From Treponema_I sp045616125 (GTDB lineage Bacteria; Spirochaetota; Spirochaetia; Treponematales; Treponemataceae): a DNA stretch of 22,908 nt. Made by a program: the position numbers and the translations under genes. The notes beneath the pieces were generated by a model that had not been told where the DNA came from, ran no database searches, and saw only the letters and a list, made by a program, of their open reading frames with translations. Shown one piece after another: positions 6,928 to 14,608 of this stretch (position 1 is the first letter of the stretch; each line of letters opens with the position of its first letter). The stretch lies in contig JAZLGC010000001.1 in the NCBI GenBank assembly GCA_045616125.1, positions 1-22,908 on the forward strand, written 5' to 3'.

Positions 6928-7563
6928 TTAACGCTTTCCCAGGGTTTCAAAGGATGTTACCGGCATGCAGAACATGATGCCGGACCCTTTTTCCTGCAGA
7001 TAGGGCTCAGTCTTGATTGCATCAATCAACGGCTGGGCCTTGTTTTTTTCTGCCAGAATCAAAAGCATCTCTTTTTCTGGCACAATATTGATTCCAAAAA
7101 AGTCTGCATCTTCTGCACGAACCGTTCCGCGGGCATTCAGAATGGTACCACCAAAAGCGCCGGCTTTACGGGCAGCGGCCATGGCTTCTTCTGCATAACC
7201 TGAATTAACAATAACACTGATAAGAGTATGTGTAGCGTTTTCCATTTGGGTACCTTCTTTTTGCTGAAAATCATTCGTGCGAATAAAGCTCTCAACTTCC
7301 ATAGAGAACATAATGCCAAAACCTTTTTTCTGTGAATTACATGTATCACGAAGAGCATTTTGTATGCCCGGTAACAATTCTGCTGGAATCAGTGTGTACA
7401 GCAGTTCTTTACGGGTATCTGCCAGTCCTAAAAGATCAAGCCACTGATTACGGGCAGTTCCGCGCCCCAGAATCAAAGTGCCCCCGGGAGCCCCTGCAGT
7501 ACGGGTTATCTGGGAAACCATATCCCCTTTGTCATGCGGAACAATACAGATAAGCAGTTTCAT
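6928..7563 (-). CDS. Tandem-duplicated PII-like regulatory protein, partner of DUF1538 transporter
   Basis: A 211-residue soluble protein made of two PII-like ferredoxin-fold repeats, about 1-95 and 112-205. The match is visible: APGGTLILGRGT (25-36) with AFGGTILNARGT (136-147), and KKGFGIMFSMEVESF (79-93) with EKGSGIMFCMPVTSF (191-205). A linker of about 15 residues (about 96-111) joins them. The region where the long PII T-loop would sit is short, and no uridylylated tyrosine motif of GlnB/GlnK is seen, so this is a divergent PII-like protein rather than a classical nitrogen PII. Its ATG overlaps the stop of the DUF1538 gene (ATGA), implying translational coupling. PII-like proteins usually bind a nucleotide and gate a neighbouring transporter; that role is inferred here. 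Confidence 0.8.
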   Translation of the reverse strand: MKLLICIVPHDKGDMVSQITRTAGAPGGTLILGRGTARNQWLDLLGLADTRKELLYTLIPAELLPGIQNALRDTCNSQKKGFGIMFSMEVESFIRTNDFQQKEGTQMENATHTLISVIVNSGYAEEAMAAARKAGAFGGTILNARGTVRAEDADFFGINIVPEKEMLLILAEKNKAQPLIDAIKTEPYLQEKGSGIMFCMPVTSFETLGKR

Positions 7564-9104
7564 GCAGTACCCTCCTTTGTGTTAACAGCTGCACCAGAAG
7601 CAGTCTGACGCATACGCATTTTTCTACCGAATATAAGACCTAACAGCTGAATTGCAATAAGCGGTGCAAGGGCAACAAGTGCAATAACACCAAATGCATC
7701 GGTCAGCGGATTACCGCCAACAGCGCTTGAAGCACCAAGACAGAACGAAAGAATAAACGTTGTGGTCATGGGGCCCGATGAAACACCACCGGAGTCAAAG
7801 GCAATGGCGGTAAACAGGGGTGGACAGAAGAACGTAAGAGCAATAGCAATGATATAGCCGGGCAGCAGGATATAGGTCAGACTGAAACCGGCAAGAACGC
7901 GCCATACTGCCAGAGCAATAGCTATTGCCACTCCGGAAGCAAGCGCAATAAGCAATGTCCGTTTTTTTATGGCACCATTGGAAACGTCCTCTACCTGACG
8001 GGTTAAAACCCATACGGCAGGCTCTGCACAAACAACAATGGCGCCAAGAACTGCCCCAAGAACAATCAGAACATTGCGATAACTGGCACTGCCAATGGTT
8101 ACACCGATGGTGCGTCCAGCTACCATAAAGCCACCGTTTACTCCCAGCAGAAACAGAACAAGCCCGATAAAGGCATACACAATACCTGCAGTCATACGGA
8201 TAAGCTGACGTGGCGGCATATGCAGGAGAAGAATCTGGAATACAACGAACATGGCAACAAGCGGTGCAAGAGCTTTTACTACATCCAGAAATGTTTCGCC
8301 CATAAGCAGATGAAACTGATACAACCCGTACTGCAACGTGCTATCTAGGGTGCTGGTACTTTGAACAGCAGCATCAGATAGCATTTCGGTATCGCTGCCG
8401 CCTGTAGCTTTTCCACCCATGATAATTCCCATAACAAGAACTGCAACGATGGGTCCGACAGATGCCATACCAGTCATACCAAAACTGTTTTCTCCGGCAG
8501 AACCGGAATTTTTGCTGTGACTCTGAACGGCAGCAACACCAACACCAAGCGCAAGAATAAACGGCACTGTCATAGGGCCGGTTGTTGCGCCAGAAGCGTC
8601 AAAGGCAATAGGAATGTAATGAGATGGGGCAATCAGGCAGAGAAGAAGAACCAGCCCGTAACAGCCGGTAAGAATCCACTTCATGGGGATATGAAATACC
8701 GTGCGGATAAGACCAACAACGATGAAAAGGCCGATACCGCAGGCAATCATCAAAAGAAGCGCTGTACCGGGCAGGTCAGGATCAACTGCCTGAATCTGGG
8801 TAATGAGAACTTGAACGTCCGGTTCAGCAATGGTGATGAAAAAACCGATAACAAAGGCAGCTCCAAGGAGCAGCGCAAGGTTCCGGCGGCTGGTAAGGGC
8901 AGCACCGGCTTTTTCTCCAAAGGGAATGATACCGATGTCTGCACCCAGCAAGAAAAGAGAAAGCCCCGCAATACTCAGGAAAACACCGAACAGAAACTGA
9001 CCGGTCATTCCCTTTGGCAACGGAGCAATAGTCAGATCAAGAAGCACAACAATGGCGGCAATGGGCAGAATTGATATGGCCGTCTCTTTCAGTTTTTCAA
9101 TCAC
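7560..9104 (-). CDS. DUF1538 family membrane protein, internally duplicated (putative transporter)
   Basis: A polytopic inner-membrane protein of 514 residues with many hydrophobic segments and two homologous halves of about 250 residues. Half one has LLGADIGIIPFG (52-63), IAEPDVQVL (92-100) and FDASGATTGPMT (168-179). Half two has LLGVNGGFMVAG (319-330), CAEPAVWVL (359-367) and FDSGGVSSGPMT (436-447). The repeated FDxxG-GPMT segments within membrane regions look like a symmetric substrate or ion site. The GTG at 9104 follows an AGGA 12 bases upstream. It lies only five bases after the purine permease gene and overlaps the PII-like gene. DUF1538 proteins are thought to be transporters, but substrate and mechanism are not established; operon position hints at purines or a linked solute. 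Confidence 0.82.
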   Translation of the reverse strand: MIEKLKETAISILPIAAIVVLLDLTIAPLPKGMTGQFLFGVFLSIAGLSLFLLGADIGIIPFGEKAGAALTSRRNLALLLGAAFVIGFFITIAEPDVQVLITQIQAVDPDLPGTALLLMIACGIGLFIVVGLIRTVFHIPMKWILTGCYGLVLLLCLIAPSHYIPIAFDASGATTGPMTVPFILALGVGVAAVQSHSKNSGSAGENSFGMTGMASVGPIVAVLVMGIIMGGKATGGSDTEMLSDAAVQSTSTLDSTLQYGLYQFHLLMGETFLDVVKALAPLVAMFVVFQILLLHMPPRQLIRMTAGIVYAFIGLVLFLLGVNGGFMVAGRTIGVTIGSASYRNVLIVLGAVLGAIVVCAEPAVWVLTRQVEDVSNGAIKKRTLLIALASGVAIAIALAVWRVLAGFSLTYILLPGYIIAIALTFFCPPLFTAIAFDSGGVSSGPMTTTFILSFCLGASSAVGGNPLTDAFGVIALVALAPLIAIQLLGLIFGRKMRMRQTASGAAVNTKEGTA

Positions 9105-9109
9105 GTTAC

Positions 9110-10075
9110 TTAGCGTTCCTCTCTGAAATAGGCATTACCAAGAGAAGCAGGAGCCTGAAATTCCTTTTTCTTCTGCATGGCAATAAATATCAGCACTATT
9201 ATTGTAGCAACATATGGCAACATATCAAGAAGCTGCGCATTCATACTGATGGTTTTTCCGCCAAAAAACGGAATGGCAAGGCTCTGGAATTTGAACCCGA
9301 TACCGCGAAGTGCACCAAAGGCCCAGGCAGCAACCATGGCTTTTAAAGGATTCCAGGTGCAGAAGATAACCAATGCTACGGCAATCCAGCCGGCACCAGC
9401 GGTAATGTTGTCCTGCCAGCGGGGAACGTATGCCAAAGAAAGGAAAGCACCACCAAGACCACAGAGAAAACCACCTGCAAGAACATGCAGATATTTTACG
9501 CGGGTAACATTGATGCCGGAAGCATCAGCAGCGCCCGGATTTTCACCTACAGCACGAAGATTGAGACCTGCACGGGTTTTTGTCAGATACAGGTATAGGG
9601 CAATGGCACAGATCATGGAAAGGTAGACGTAGATACCATGACTGAAGAACATGGGACCGATAACGGGAATTTTATTCAGAAGCGGAATGGGTTTGGAAGC
9701 AAAAAATGCCTGCACGTTCTCCGCAAGTGCTTTTCCAGTAAGGCTTTTCCCCAGAAAGCCGGAAACACCTTCGCCAAAAATGGTCAGGACAATACCGGTA
9801 ACAATCTGATTACCGCGTAAGGTAATAGTGATGAAGGCATAGATAAGAGCGCCCAACATACCTGCAATACCTGCAACCAGCATGGCAAGAACCGGATTAG
9901 CAGTACTGAGCGCAACGGCAAAACCAAAGGATGCGCCCAGGAGCATCATTCCTTCAATACCAAGGTTGGTATTACCGGCTTTTTCACAAAGAATTGCACC
10001 AAGAATAGCCAGAAGAATATGAGTTCCCATCTGTACCGATGAGAGCAAAAAGAGAGATAAAGTAGGAAACAGCAT
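9110..10075 (-). CDS. ABC transporter permease, nucleoside/purine type (NupQ/YufQ-like)
   Basis: Inner-membrane permease of the branched-chain amino acid/ribose/nucleoside class, 321 residues. Signature stretches are GAILCEKAGNTNLGIEGMMLLGA (about 26-48) and a C-terminal LPYVATIIVLIFIAMQKKK. The first is characteristic of BMP-dependent nucleoside importers of the NupQ type. Its ATG shares one base with the upstream permease stop (TAATG), so the pair is coupled. The order ATPase, NupP-like, NupQ-like is standard for these transporters. Substrate is inferred as purine nucleosides or nucleobases from the BMP protein and nearby xpt. The gene is intact. Confidence 0.9.
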   Translation of the reverse strand: MLFPTLSLFLLSSVQMGTHILLAILGAILCEKAGNTNLGIEGMMLLGASFGFAVALSTANPVLAMLVAGIAGMLGALIYAFITITLRGNQIVTGIVLTIFGEGVSGFLGKSLTGKALAENVQAFFASKPIPLLNKIPVIGPMFFSHGIYVYLSMICAIALYLYLTKTRAGLNLRAVGENPGAADASGINVTRVKYLHVLAGGFLCGLGGAFLSLAYVPRWQDNITAGAGWIAVALVIFCTWNPLKAMVAAWAFGALRGIGFKFQSLAIPFFGGKTISMNAQLLDMLPYVATIIVLIFIAMQKKKEFQAPASLGNAYFREER

Positions 10076-11145
10076 TATTTTGCCTCCTTTGAACCGCTGC
10101 GGGTGAACACAATGCGGTAGCGGATAAAGAACTCACTGCCCAGAACAAAGAAAATGATAACACCCTGCAGAATCTGCGCCATACTGGCAGGAATTTTCAT
10201 GGCAGACTGCAGGAAGCTTCCACCTTGAATCAGCATACTGAACAGGAAACTTACCAGCACCATCATCAGCGGATTCAACTGAGAAAGCCATGTAGTTATG
10301 ACGGCAGTAAAGCCAAGGCCGGCAGAAAGCTGGTCACTTAAGCTGCGCTCTACGGCACTGGCCTGCATCATACCGGCAATACCACACAGAGCACCTGAAA
10401 TACCAACGGCAAGATAAATTACTTTTTTCGTATTGATACCAGCATAGCGGGCAGTTGCCTGGCTTTCGCCCAGAACATCAATTTCGTACCCTAACTTTGT
10501 CCGTTTAAACATGACGTACAGCAGAATGGCTGTAATCAACACGATAATCCACCCCATGTGAATGCCGAATACTTTTGGCAGGACGGCAGATTTTACAAAA
10601 GTAGCGATTTTAGGAAAACCATTTCCTTTGGGATCTTTCCAGGGGCCGTACTGCAGATAGCTGATCCACTTTGCGGCCACATAGTTGAGCATCAAAGTGA
10701 CCAGTGTTTCACTGGCACCGAATTTATTCTTCAAAAGAGCAGGAATGCTTGCCCAGGCAGCACCGAAAAGGGCACCAAAGATGAACATAAGGGGCAGCAT
10801 AATCAGAGCCGGCAGGTTCTGGCAGTTCAGGGCAATGATACTGGCTCCAAAAGCGCCCATATAAAACTGCCCTTCTGCACCGATATTCCAGAACTTCATG
10901 CGGAAGGCAACAGCGGTACCCAAGGAAAGCATGGTCAGCGGAATGGCTTTGGTAATGGTTTCACGAAAGCGGTAGGCACTGCCCAAAGAACCTTTCAGCA
11001 GTTTGGCAAATACTTCAAAGGGATTGTATCCAAGGCACAGAATGATTACCGCACTGGCAACAATGGAAATACTTGCGGCCATCCAGCGAAGTCCGTGTTC
11101 CCGTGCCGATGACATTTCCCCTTTTGCTACGATATGGATATTCAT
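10075..11145 (-). CDS. ABC transporter permease, nucleoside/purine type (NupP/YufP-like)
   Basis: First permease of the purine/nucleoside ABC importer, 356 residues, longer than its partner as usual for NupP-type subunits. Conserved elements include FRETITKAIPLTMLSLGTAVAFR (about 61-83), KFWNIGAEGQFYMGAF and KFGASETLVTLMLNYVA. The ATG at 11145 overlaps the ATPase stop as ATGA. It should form a heterodimeric channel with the gene immediately downstream. Nothing is missing or unusual. Confidence 0.9.
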   Translation of the reverse strand: MNIHIVAKGEMSSAREHGLRWMAASISIVASAVIILCLGYNPFEVFAKLLKGSLGSAYRFRETITKAIPLTMLSLGTAVAFRMKFWNIGAEGQFYMGAFGASIIALNCQNLPALIMLPLMFIFGALFGAAWASIPALLKNKFGASETLVTLMLNYVAAKWISYLQYGPWKDPKGNGFPKIATFVKSAVLPKVFGIHMGWIIVLITAILLYVMFKRTKLGYEIDVLGESQATARYAGINTKKVIYLAVGISGALCGIAGMMQASAVERSLSDQLSAGLGFTAVITTWLSQLNPLMMVLVSFLFSMLIQGGSFLQSAMKIPASMAQILQGVIIFFVLGSEFFIRYRIVFTRSGSKEAK

Positions 11146-12644
11146 CTTTTTTCTCCCATCATCATAAGTCCTATGGTTTCTTTTGACGTAACAGCAGGAT
11201 CCACAATGCCCATAACTTCGCCATCATGTACTACCATCAGACGGTCAGACAAGGCCATAAGCACATCAAGATCTTCACCGATGAACATTACCGCAACACC
11301 CTTTTTCTTTTGATCATTGATGATGTCGTACACAATATAGCTGGCCCCGATATCAAGACCGCGAACCGGATAGGCAGTAACCAGCACTTTTGGTTCCATG
11401 CCGATTTCACGACCAAGCAGTACTTTCTGGATGTTACCGCCTGAAAGTTTCTTTACCACGTGTTTAACACTGGGCGTAGAAATATCGTATTCACCGACAA
11501 TGGCTTCTGCCCGTTGTTTTCCGATATCCCGGTCCATGAAAAGACCGCGGCTTTCATCGTAGGTACGGAGCATAACGTTATCAATAATGTTCATGCCGGC
11601 TACAAGGCCCATTCCAAGGCGGTCTTCGGGAACAAAACTCATGCGCACACCCTTGCGTTTGATGGCAAGAGGACTTAATCCGATAAGTTCATCACCCATA
11701 AACGAGATGGAACCTGCCGTTGGCCGCAAAAGCCCCGCAATTGATTCACACAGTTCCCGCTGACCACTGCCTGCAATACCGGCAACACCAAGAATTTCAC
11801 CGCCGTGAAGATCAAAAGTAAAGTCTTTCAACAGGAACTGACCGTTTTCTGTACCAGGTAATGTAACTCCAGAAACTTTCAGCAGAGGTTCGGCAGTGCG
11901 CTCAGCGGAAACACGTTCCAGCTGCAGATCCATATTGCGGCCAACCATCATGGCAGTCAGTTCTACCGGAGAAGTATCACCAGTATTCAAAGTTCCCACA
12001 TACTCCCCTTTCCGAAGAACAGCAACACGGTCTGAAATAGCCATAACTTCTGACAGTTTGTGAGTAATGATAATGACAGTACAACCTGCAGCTTTCATGC
12101 GGCGAAGTACATCAAAAAGACGTTCTGTTTCCTGAGGAGTAAGAACGGCAGTGGGTTCATCAAGAATCAGAACCTTTGCATTGCGGTACAAAACCTTGAT
12201 GATTTCTACCGTCTGTTTTTCAGAAACAGACATTTCATATATTTTTTTATCCGGATCAATTCGTAATCCGTAGTTTTCTTCCAGTGCAAGGATTTTTTCA
12301 CGGATTGCCTTTTTATGTACCAGGAATCCTGATTTTTCGCCCATGGTGATGTTTTCCAGGGCTGACATAACTTCTACCAGCTTAAAGTGCTGGTGTACCA
12401 TACCGATACCGGCAGTAATGGCATCAGAAGGGCTGGAAAAGCGAACTTCTTTGCCATCAAAATAAATGGAACCACTATCCGGGGTATACAGTCCTGCGAG
12501 CATGTTAACCAGCGTGGTTTTACCGCTACCGTTTTCGCCCAAGAGAGACAGAATTTCGCCTTTTTTTACGCCGAATGATACGTGGCTGTTGGCGTTTACA
12601 CTGCCGAATGTTTTAGAAATATCAGAAAATTCAATGTATTCCAT
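11142..12644 (-). CDS. ABC transporter ATP-binding protein with two ATPase domains (NupO/YufO-like)
   Basis: A 500-residue cytoplasmic ATPase with two tandem nucleotide-binding domains. Domain 1 is complete: Walker A GENGSGKTT (36-44), Q-loop HQHF (85-88), signature MSVSEKQ (138-144), Walker B VLILDEP (158-164), H-loop THK (194-196). Domain 2 keeps the signature LSGGN (400-404), but its Walker A is GIAGSGQRE without the lysine, and the Walker B end reads TAYPVRGLD, so the acidic catalytic pair is lost. This asymmetry is normal in RbsA/NupO-type proteins, where one site is non-hydrolytic. No Shine-Dalgarno precedes the ATG at 12644; a TACAGT hexamer lies eight bases upstream. It heads the ATPase-permease-permease-DUF1538-PII run and follows the BMP gene across a hairpin terminator. 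Confidence 0.92.
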   Translation of the reverse strand: MEYIEFSDISKTFGSVNANSHVSFGVKKGEILSLLGENGSGKTTLVNMLAGLYTPDSGSIYFDGKEVRFSSPSDAITAGIGMVHQHFKLVEVMSALENITMGEKSGFLVHKKAIREKILALEENYGLRIDPDKKIYEMSVSEKQTVEIIKVLYRNAKVLILDEPTAVLTPQETERLFDVLRRMKAAGCTVIIITHKLSEVMAISDRVAVLRKGEYVGTLNTGDTSPVELTAMMVGRNMDLQLERVSAERTAEPLLKVSGVTLPGTENGQFLLKDFTFDLHGGEILGVAGIAGSGQRELCESIAGLLRPTAGSISFMGDELIGLSPLAIKRKGVRMSFVPEDRLGMGLVAGMNIIDNVMLRTYDESRGLFMDRDIGKQRAEAIVGEYDISTPSVKHVVKKLSGGNIQKVLLGREIGMEPKVLVTAYPVRGLDIGASYIVYDIINDQKKKGVAVMFIGEDLDVLMALSDRLMVVHDGEVMGIVDPAVTSKETIGLMMMGEKR

Positions 12645-12670
12645 GAAAAGTTACTGTAAAAAAATAAAGA

Positions 12671-12730
12671 GATCCCGAAACAAGTTCGGGATGACGACCT
12701 GTGCTGTCATGCTGAACTTGTTTCAGCATC
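12671..12730. repeat. Inverted pair of REP-like palindromes
   Basis: GATCCCGAAACAAGTTCGGG plus ATGAC (12671-12695) and, in opposite orientation, GTCATGCTGAACTTGTTTC plus AGCATC (12706-12730), separated by 10 bp. One is the CCCGAA type, the other the TGCTGAA type of the array at 6726-6923. They lie head to head between the BMP gene terminator and the ATPase start, like the paired REPs of BIMEs. Confidence 0.85.
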
Positions 12731-12740
12731 CAGGAACCCG

Positions 12741-12768
12741 AAAACCGGAAGTTTCAACTTCCGGTTTT
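12741..12768. terminator. Hairpin terminator after the BMP gene
   Basis: A perfect inverted repeat, AAAACCGGAAGTT (12741-12753) and AACTTCCGGTTTT (12756-12768). It ends in TTTTC on either strand, so it can act in both directions. It lies 14 bp after the BMP stop and before the ATPase gene, so it probably limits read-through and keeps binding protein in excess over the membrane parts. Confidence 0.75.
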
Positions 12769-12782
12769 CTTCTTACTGATGA

Positions 12783-13877
12783 TTAATTAGCGTTTCCGAT
12801 AACACCTTTAACGAACCATGGCATATTCCAGATTTCGTCATCGGTCATGCGTACACCGGCTGCAACACGTTCAGCACCGGTCTGGTCATACAGAGGACCG
12901 GTAAATGGTTCCAGTGAACCGTCAATGATTTTAGCTTTGGCAGTTTCTACAGCTTCTGCAGTTCCAGCCTTACAGTTGGCAGTCAGGTCATCAAGTCCTA
13001 CTACACCTTTATCCATACCTTCCCAGTAAGCGGTTCCTTCCCAGGTTCCGTCCAGAATTTTCTGTACGTTGCCGGCATAGAATACAGCCCAGTTAAAGAT
13101 AGGAGCAGTCAGGTATGCTTTAGGAGCAGCATTTGGAGTTGGAACGTTGTAACCGATACACAGAGCTCCTGCTTCCTGAGCAGCAATCTGTGGAGCAGTG
13201 GTATCCTGATGCTGTTCAATCAGGTCACAGCCACGGTTCAGCAGTTCGATGGCAGCCTGTTTTTCTACAGCCGGGTCAAACCAGGTATTGGTCCATACAA
13301 CTTCTACAGTAGCAGTTGGGTTAACTGACTGTACACCCAGAGCAAATGCGTTGATACCGCGGATACATTCAGGAATGGCAAATGCTGCTACATACCCGAT
13401 TTTACCGTTTTTGGTGTTCAGACCGGCAACGATACCAGCCAGATAGCGTGCTTGATATACTTTACCAAAGTAAGAACACATGTTTTCTTTCTGGGTGTAC
13501 CCAGAGCAGTGTCCAAAGTAAATGTTAGGATAATCTTCTGCAACTTTTGCAGTAGCATCCATGAAACCAAAACTGTTGGTGTAGATTACGTTACACCCCA
13601 GATCAATCAGGTCGCGGATTGCTTTTTCGCAGTCACCAAGGTTTTCCGGTACGTTTTCTACGTAAGCAGTTTCAATGCCCATAGCTTCAATAGCCAGACG
13701 GCCTTTATCATGAGCCTGGGTGTAACCTTCGTCATTGATGGTACCAATGTAGATGAAACCAACTTTCATGGTTTCTTTGGTAAGCTGTTTGCTTGAAGCA
13801 GCTTCTTTCTTTCCGCCGGCAAAGGCAGCGCTTACGAGTACAGTCAAAGCCAGTACAACAGCAAGTGTTTTTTTCAT
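12783..13877 (-). CDS. BMP family purine/nucleoside-binding protein of ABC transporter
   Basis: Solute-binding protein of the basic membrane protein (BMP/PnrA/TmpC) family, 364 residues. The signal peptide is 1-20 (ends AFA before GGKKEA). There is no lipobox cysteine, so unlike many BMP proteins it is predicted soluble in the periplasm rather than lipid-anchored. The mature start VGFIYIGTINDEGYTQAHDKG matches the family's binding-fold N-terminus, and the NYFGHCSG-like stretch (IYFGHCSGYTQ) and GCDLIEQHQDT are typical of purine-linked members. The ATG at 13877 has GGAG eight bases upstream. It supplies the NupO/P/Q-type transporter downstream. Xanthine phosphoribosyltransferase just upstream supports a purine base or nucleoside as ligand. 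Confidence 0.9.
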   Translation of the reverse strand: MKKTLAVVLALTVLVSAAFAGGKKEAASSKQLTKETMKVGFIYIGTINDEGYTQAHDKGRLAIEAMGIETAYVENVPENLGDCEKAIRDLIDLGCNVIYTNSFGFMDATAKVAEDYPNIYFGHCSGYTQKENMCSYFGKVYQARYLAGIVAGLNTKNGKIGYVAAFAIPECIRGINAFALGVQSVNPTATVEVVWTNTWFDPAVEKQAAIELLNRGCDLIEQHQDTTAPQIAAQEAGALCIGYNVPTPNAAPKAYLTAPIFNWAVFYAGNVQKILDGTWEGTAYWEGMDKGVVGLDDLTANCKAGTAEAVETAKAKIIDGSLEPFTGPLYDQTGAERVAAGVRMTDDEIWNMPWFVKGVIGNAN

Positions 13878-13931
13878 GTATATCTCCTCTATTATGCGGT
13901 GTCTTTCTGCGACCCGCTGATTACCTGAATA

Positions 13932-13955
13932 GATGCTGAAACAAGTTCAGCATGA
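13932..13955. repeat. Single REP-like palindrome
   Basis: GATGCTGAAACAAGTTC plus AGCATGA, the TGCTGAA/TTCAGCA hairpin type, identical in stem and loop to the first unit of the array at 6726. It lies between the xpt terminator and the BMP gene, in the stretch where the BMP promoter must be. Confidence 0.85.
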
Positions 13956-13961
13956 TATAAC

Positions 13962-13990
13962 AAAAAAGCCCCGGCTTTTTTCGGCCAGGG
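13962..13990 (-). terminator. Rho-independent terminator of xpt
   Basis: On the minus strand CCCTGGC (13990-13984) pairs with GCCGGGG (13975-13969), including one G-U, and the stem is followed by C and a run of U (13967-13962). It begins about 10 bp after the xpt stop, separating xpt from the BMP operon. Confidence 0.75.
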
Positions 13991-14000
13991 CGGCATGATT

Positions 14001-14573
14001 CTATCTGAAGATGCAGCCTGTTTCAGGCGACATACTCTCAATAATGGCAAGAGACTCTACACGCAGTCCTTTTTCGCGCAGCAGTTTCCCGCCATCCTGA
14101 AAACCTTTTTCAATAACAATGCCGGCACCTACAGGAGTGCTGCCAGCCTGACGGATAAGGTCTGCAAGGCCTTCAAGAGCACAGCCGTTGGCCAGAAAAT
14201 CGTCAATGATAAGAACATTTTCTCCGGCCGGAAGATAGTCTTTTGAACAGACTACGGTGTAGTCGCGGCCATGGGTAAAGGAATGGATTTCTACGCTGTA
14301 TACGCCTTCATCCACATTTTTTGTCTTGTTTTTTTTGCAGAAAACCATGGGGACTTTCAGGGCGCGGGCAACCGGATATGCAACGGCAATACCGCTGGCT
14401 TCAATGGTGAGCACCCGGTCAATCTTGCAGTCTGCAAAACGACGGGCAAATTCTTCACCCATTTTGTCCAGTAATTCTACGTCTATCTGATGATTGAGGA
14501 AATTGCTTACCTTGAGGATATTGCCGGGAAGCACGCGGCCATCTTTGCGGATACGCTCTTTCAGTAGTTCCAT
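14001..14573 (-). CDS. xpt: Xanthine phosphoribosyltransferase
   Basis: Converts xanthine plus PRPP into XMP and pyrophosphate in purine salvage, in the cytoplasm; 190 residues, the normal size. The PRPP-binding motif is VLIIDDFLANGCA (120-132). The N-terminal MELLKERIRKDGRVLPGNILKVSNFLNHQID, the EASGIAVAYPVA loop (58-69) and FCKKNKTKNVDEG (78-90) are characteristic of Xpt rather than adenine or hypoxanthine transferases. No Shine-Dalgarno precedes the ATG at 14573; a -35/-10 pair ends five bases before it. It has its own promoter and terminator next to a purine ABC transporter, so uptake and salvage are adjacent though not one transcript. No purine riboswitch is visible upstream. Confidence 0.93.
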   Translation of the reverse strand: MELLKERIRKDGRVLPGNILKVSNFLNHQIDVELLDKMGEEFARRFADCKIDRVLTIEASGIAVAYPVARALKVPMVFCKKNKTKNVDEGVYSVEIHSFTHGRDYTVVCSKDYLPAGENVLIIDDFLANGCALEGLADLIRQAGSTPVGAGIVIEKGFQDGGKLLREKGLRVESLAIIESMSPETGCIFR

Positions 14574-14578
14574 AGCAT

Positions 14579-14608
14579 ACTATAGCGTGAATGGCCACTA
14601 TGATTCAA
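14579..14608 (-). promoter_or_regulatory. xpt promoter, leaderless arrangement
   Basis: On the minus strand there is a -35 TTGAAT (14608-14603), an 18-bp spacer and a -10 TATAGT (14584-14579). Only five bases separate the -10 from the xpt ATG, so transcription would start at or within the start codon. The -35 overlaps the end region of the upstream kinase gene. Confidence 0.6.

Noticed and set aside
8517..9074. 185-residue plus-strand open frame opposite the DUF1538 gene
   Set aside because: It is antisense to a clear membrane protein gene, has a low-complexity Lys/Asn/Gln-rich composition and no family features; likewise other antisense frames such as 16476-17069 and 10558-11112.
11142..12644. 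Second ATPase domain as damaged by mutation
   Set aside because: Loss of the Walker A lysine and acidic Walker B residues in domain 2 is common in RbsA/NupO-type two-domain ATPases, so it is not decay.
1968..13877. Lipoprotein call for the two binding proteins
   Set aside because: Neither has a cysteine at the end of its signal peptide; both read AFA-GG, which fits signal peptidase I.
13878..14000. Purine riboswitch upstream of the BMP gene or xpt
   Set aside because: No purine-aptamer core sequences are visible, and xpt has almost no leader at all; the gap holds a terminator and a REP-like palindrome instead.
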